Positions 63,816 through 64,000 of a stretch of DNA of 64,000 nt are shown here, piece after piece. The DNA is from Pseudomonas sp. SCA2728.1_7 (lineage in GTDB: Bacteria > Pseudomonadota > Gammaproteobacteria > Pseudomonadales > Pseudomonadaceae). The stretch is from positions 5,795,001 to 5,859,000 of the forward strand of contig NZ_CP073104.1 in the NCBI RefSeq assembly GCF_018138145.1, read 5' to 3'. The position numbers and the translations under genes are program-made. Each line of letters starts with the position of its first letter. The first letter of the stretch is position 1. Under the pieces are notes generated by a model. The model made no database searches. It was not told where the DNA came from and saw only the letters and a program-made list of their open reading frames with translations.

Positions 63816-64000
63816 ATGACTGAACAGCGCCCGATTGCGGTCCTGGGAGGCGGAAGTTTTGGTACCGCCGTGGCCAATCTACTGGCCGAGAACGGCCATC
63901 AAGTCCGGCAGTGGATGCGTGACCCCGAGCAGGCCGAGGCCATCCGGGTCAACCGCGAAAACCCGCGTTACCTCAAAGGCATCAAGATTCTGCCCGGCGT
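63816..64000 (+). CDS. gpsA: Glycerol-3-phosphate dehydrogenase GpsA (5' part)
   Basis: The first 61 codons of an NAD(P)-dependent enzyme that makes sn-glycerol-3-phosphate for phospholipids. [20 protein letters not shown] carries the GxGxxG dinucleotide-binding motif, followed by [15 protein letters not shown] and [13 protein letters not shown]. The window ends inside the gene. The 196-base gap to the divergent receptor gene shows no motif I can name. Confidence 0.93.
   Translation, partial: MTEQRPIAVLGGGSFGTAVANLLAENGHQVRQWMRDPEQAEAIRVNRENPRYLKGIKILPG

Overview
The window is a stretch of a Pseudomonas chromosome, most likely of the P. fluorescens group. Support comes from the 23S/5S sequence, the OprH-PhoP-PhoQ, GacS, PcpS and FabA-FabB proteins, a high-GC gene-dense layout, and the many short REP doublets with the core GAGCCTGCTCGCGA. 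Several blocks have the gene order I recall from P. aeruginosa (flagellar/chemotaxis flgZNMA-cheVR; nrdA plus two-component pair; pcpS; oprH-phoPQ-araC-dctA; ldhA-gacS-two-component-cysM-rlmD-relA-mazG; fabBA-hybrid kinase-receptor-gpsA), brought together here in a different arrangement. These comparisons are from memory, not from a search. I see no tRNA gene, insertion sequence, prophage or CRISPR array.

Layout. 1-0.9 kb: the end of an rRNA operon (23S 3' end, 5S, terminator). 0.9-7.7 kb: an LprI-like secreted protein, a REC-TPR response regulator overlapping a soluble histidine kinase, a glutamine-synthetase-like gamma-glutamylpolyamine ligase and a YcaD-type MFS transporter. 7.7-15.6 kb: a flagellar and chemotaxis block (ycgR, flgN, flgM, flgA in one direction; cheV, cheR, flgBCDE in the other) with recognisable sigma-54 promoters for flgA and flgB and a FliA promoter for flgM. 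The rod/hook genes stop after flgE. 15.9-20.7 kb: a 1626-residue RTX-type repeat protein built on near-identical 615-bp tandem modules. 20.9-27 kb: nrdA, with NrdR-box and DnaA-box candidates upstream but no adjacent nrdB, and an RstAB-like two-component pair. 27-31.7 kb: pcpS, a dienelactone hydrolase, and oprH-phoP-phoQ preceded by 11-bp iterons that fit a PhoP site. 31.7-36.1 kb: an intergenic MITE-like element that has carried a fragment of an AraC gene with it in a tandem duplication, the AraC regulator itself, dctA with a sigma-54 promoter, and a CoA-transferase III/racemase. 36.2-43.2 kb: small housekeeping genes including a frameshifted sprT, ttcA, a Tag-like glycosylase, wrbA and an ArsC-like protein. 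43.2-56.3 kb: ldhA, gacS, a second two-component pair, cysM, rlmD, relA, mazG. 56.7-64 kb: fabB-fabA, then a tight operon of a TonB-dependent receptor, a periplasmic binding-like protein and a hybrid kinase, and the start of gpsA.

The window is rich in signalling: five kinases with adjacent or built-in receivers (the soluble REC-TPR partner kinase, RstB-like, PhoQ, GacS, PirS-like) plus the RetS-network-type hybrid kinase. Motility, magnesium/envelope stress, stringent response (relA, mazG) and Gac control are all represented. The most unusual sequence features are the covarying hairpins in a 198-bp tandem duplication before cysM, the REP sequence that forms the C-terminus of a kinase, the iterated 11-bp PhoP-like repeats, the MITE-driven duplication next to dctA, and the receptor/periplasmic/kinase operon.
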